From Porticoccaceae bacterium (GTDB taxonomy: Bacteria; Pseudomonadota; Gammaproteobacteria; Pseudomonadales; Porticoccaceae): 6,273 nt of DNA. The position numbers and the translations under genes are program-made. Location: NCBI GenBank assembly GCA_019090225.1, contig JAHRWI010000362.1:1-6273 (forward strand). Reading direction: 5' to 3'. The notes beneath the pieces were generated by a model. That model worked only from the letters and a program-made list of their open reading frames with translations. It searched no databases and was not told where the DNA came from. Positions 5,355-6,273 of the stretch are shown in pieces (position 1 is the stretch's first letter; the number at the start of each line of letters is the position of its first letter).

Positions 5355-6273
5355 TTATACTTGCCCGTAACGCTCATTGCCTCCCAGCCAGCGCCGGATA
5401 ATTGGCTCGACTCGCTCAGGGTGGTCACGCATCACGTTTACAGCAGTGTCTTTAACCCGATCGAGCAGGTGGGCATCCCGCTCCAGATTAGCGATACGCA
5501 AGTTGAGTTCGCCGGTTTGCCGGGTGCCGAGCACTTCACCGGGTCCACGCAATTTGAGATCCTCCTCGGCGATAACAAAACCATCATTGCTTCGGCGCAT
5601 CACTGCTATGCGTTCTTTGGCGCGTTGGGAAAGCGGTGTGGCATAGAGCAATACGCAATGGCTAGCCACGCTGCCCCGCCCTACTCGGCCACGCAACTGG
5701 TGCAGCTGGGCGAGGCCCAGGCGTTCAGGGTTTTCGATCACCATCAAACTGGCATTGGGCACATCGACGCCGACTTCAATGACTGTAGTGGCGACCAGCA
5801 GGTCAAGCTCGCCAGCTTTAAAGGCCGCCATAACTTGGGCTTTTTCTGCGGTTTTGAGGCGACCATGAACCAGGCCAACGCGTATTTCGGGTAACAGGAG
5901 TTTGAGCTCGTCGGCGGTGACCTCAGCCGCCTGGGCCTCCAGTACATCGGACTCCTCGATCAGGGTACACACCCAATAAGCTTGCTGACCCTCGCCACAG
6001 GCGCCGCGAATGCGTTGGATGATGTCATCGCGACGCTGATCCGGAATGGCCACGGTGTTGACCGGCGTCCGCCCTGGCGGCAGCTCGTCGATCACTGAAA
6101 AATCTAAATCGGCATAGACGCTCATGGCCAAAGTACGGGGAATCGGTGTCGCAGTCATGATCAATTGGTGAGGCGTTGATCCTCCAGAGCCTTTCTCCCG
6201 AAGTGCCAGACGCTGATGGACACCAAAGCGTTGCTCGTCGATCACTGTCAGGCCGAGCTTATGAAACACCACG
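5355..6273 (-). CDS. recG: ATP-dependent DNA helicase RecG, C-terminal part (partial)
   Basis: About 305 residues of RecG run in from the right edge; the N-terminal wedge domain and Walker A region lie outside. RecG remodels stalled replication forks and branches Holliday-like junctions. Superfamily 2 motifs appear in order (numbering from the first full codon): motif II VIDEQRFGVHQR (10-21), motif III MTATPIPRTLA (39-49), DELPPGRTPV (62-71), GLVHGR (133-138), motif V VATTVIEVGVDVPNAS (160-175), motif VI QLHQLRGRVGRG (189-200), followed by the RecG wedge-coupling region GFVIAEEDLKLRGPGEVLGT (231-250). The C-terminus RYGQV* is of normal length and form. Motif II lacks the histidine of the usual DEQHRFGV: the CAA of Gln (6233-6231) is followed directly by CGC for Arg. 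All other motifs are intact, so a pseudogene is not indicated. A hairpin terminator follows the stop. Confidence 0.95.
   Translation of the reverse strand, partial: VVFHKLGLTVIDEQRFGVHQRLALREKGSGGSTPHQLIMTATPIPRTLAMSVYADLDFSVIDELPPGRTPVNTVAIPDQRRDDIIQRIRGACGEGQQAYWVCTLIEESDVLEAQAAEVTADELKLLLPEIRVGLVHGRLKTAEKAQVMAAFKAGELDLLVATTVIEVGVDVPNASLMVIENPERLGLAQLHQLRGRVGRGSVASHCVLLYATPLSQRAKERIAVMRRSNDGFVIAEEDLKLRGPGEVLGTRQTGELNLRIANLERDAHLLDRVKDTAVNVMRDHPERVEPIIRRWLGGNERYGQV

Noticed and set aside
5319..5894. A 191-residue open frame on the plus strand
   Set aside because: It lies wholly antisense to recG, whose helicase motifs are unmistakable; the plus-strand translation shows no recognisable domain.

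Overview
The window looks like chromosomal DNA of a free-living, probably aquatic gammaproteobacterium. Base composition is moderate, genes are tightly packed, and the RecG and PiT/DUF47 proteins are of gammaproteobacterial type. This placement comes from protein resemblance read by eye; no search was run. I see no tRNA, rRNA, CRISPR array, insertion sequence or prophage gene.

Plus strand, 1-3094: the 3' end of an unrecognised gene (1-194) is followed by four co-directional genes. They are a small DUF1971 cupin-like protein of the YeaR/TehB N-terminal type (255-587), a very methionine-rich four-helix membrane protein (633-1034), a class I SAM methyltransferase resembling PmtA/METTL7 enzymes (1122-1730), and an exported PhoX-like DUF839 protein (1727-3094). 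The last two overlap by 4 bases (GTGA). The pairing of a tellurite-resistance-associated fold, a soft-metal-ligand-rich membrane protein and a methyltransferase suggests handling of a metal or metalloid, but that is inference.

Minus strand, 6273-3164: the 3' half of recG runs in from the right edge (6273-5355). A hairpin terminator and a good sigma70-like promoter follow, then a DUF47/PhoU-like regulator (5227-4547) and a PiT phosphate permease (4456-3164). DUF47-PiT is a well-known two-gene phosphate uptake module. It converges on the PhoX-like gene across a 69-base gap, so phosphate release outside the cell and phosphate uptake may sit back to back.

Points most worth a second look: (i) the RecG helicase motif II reads DEQ-RFGV, lacking the histidine of the usual DEQHRFGV; (ii) the membrane protein carries two ladders of methionines at exact four-residue spacing plus a CxxC; (iii) the PhoX-like protein keeps AHE and RPED but seems to lack the iron-ligand cysteine and the Tat signal of canonical PhoX.
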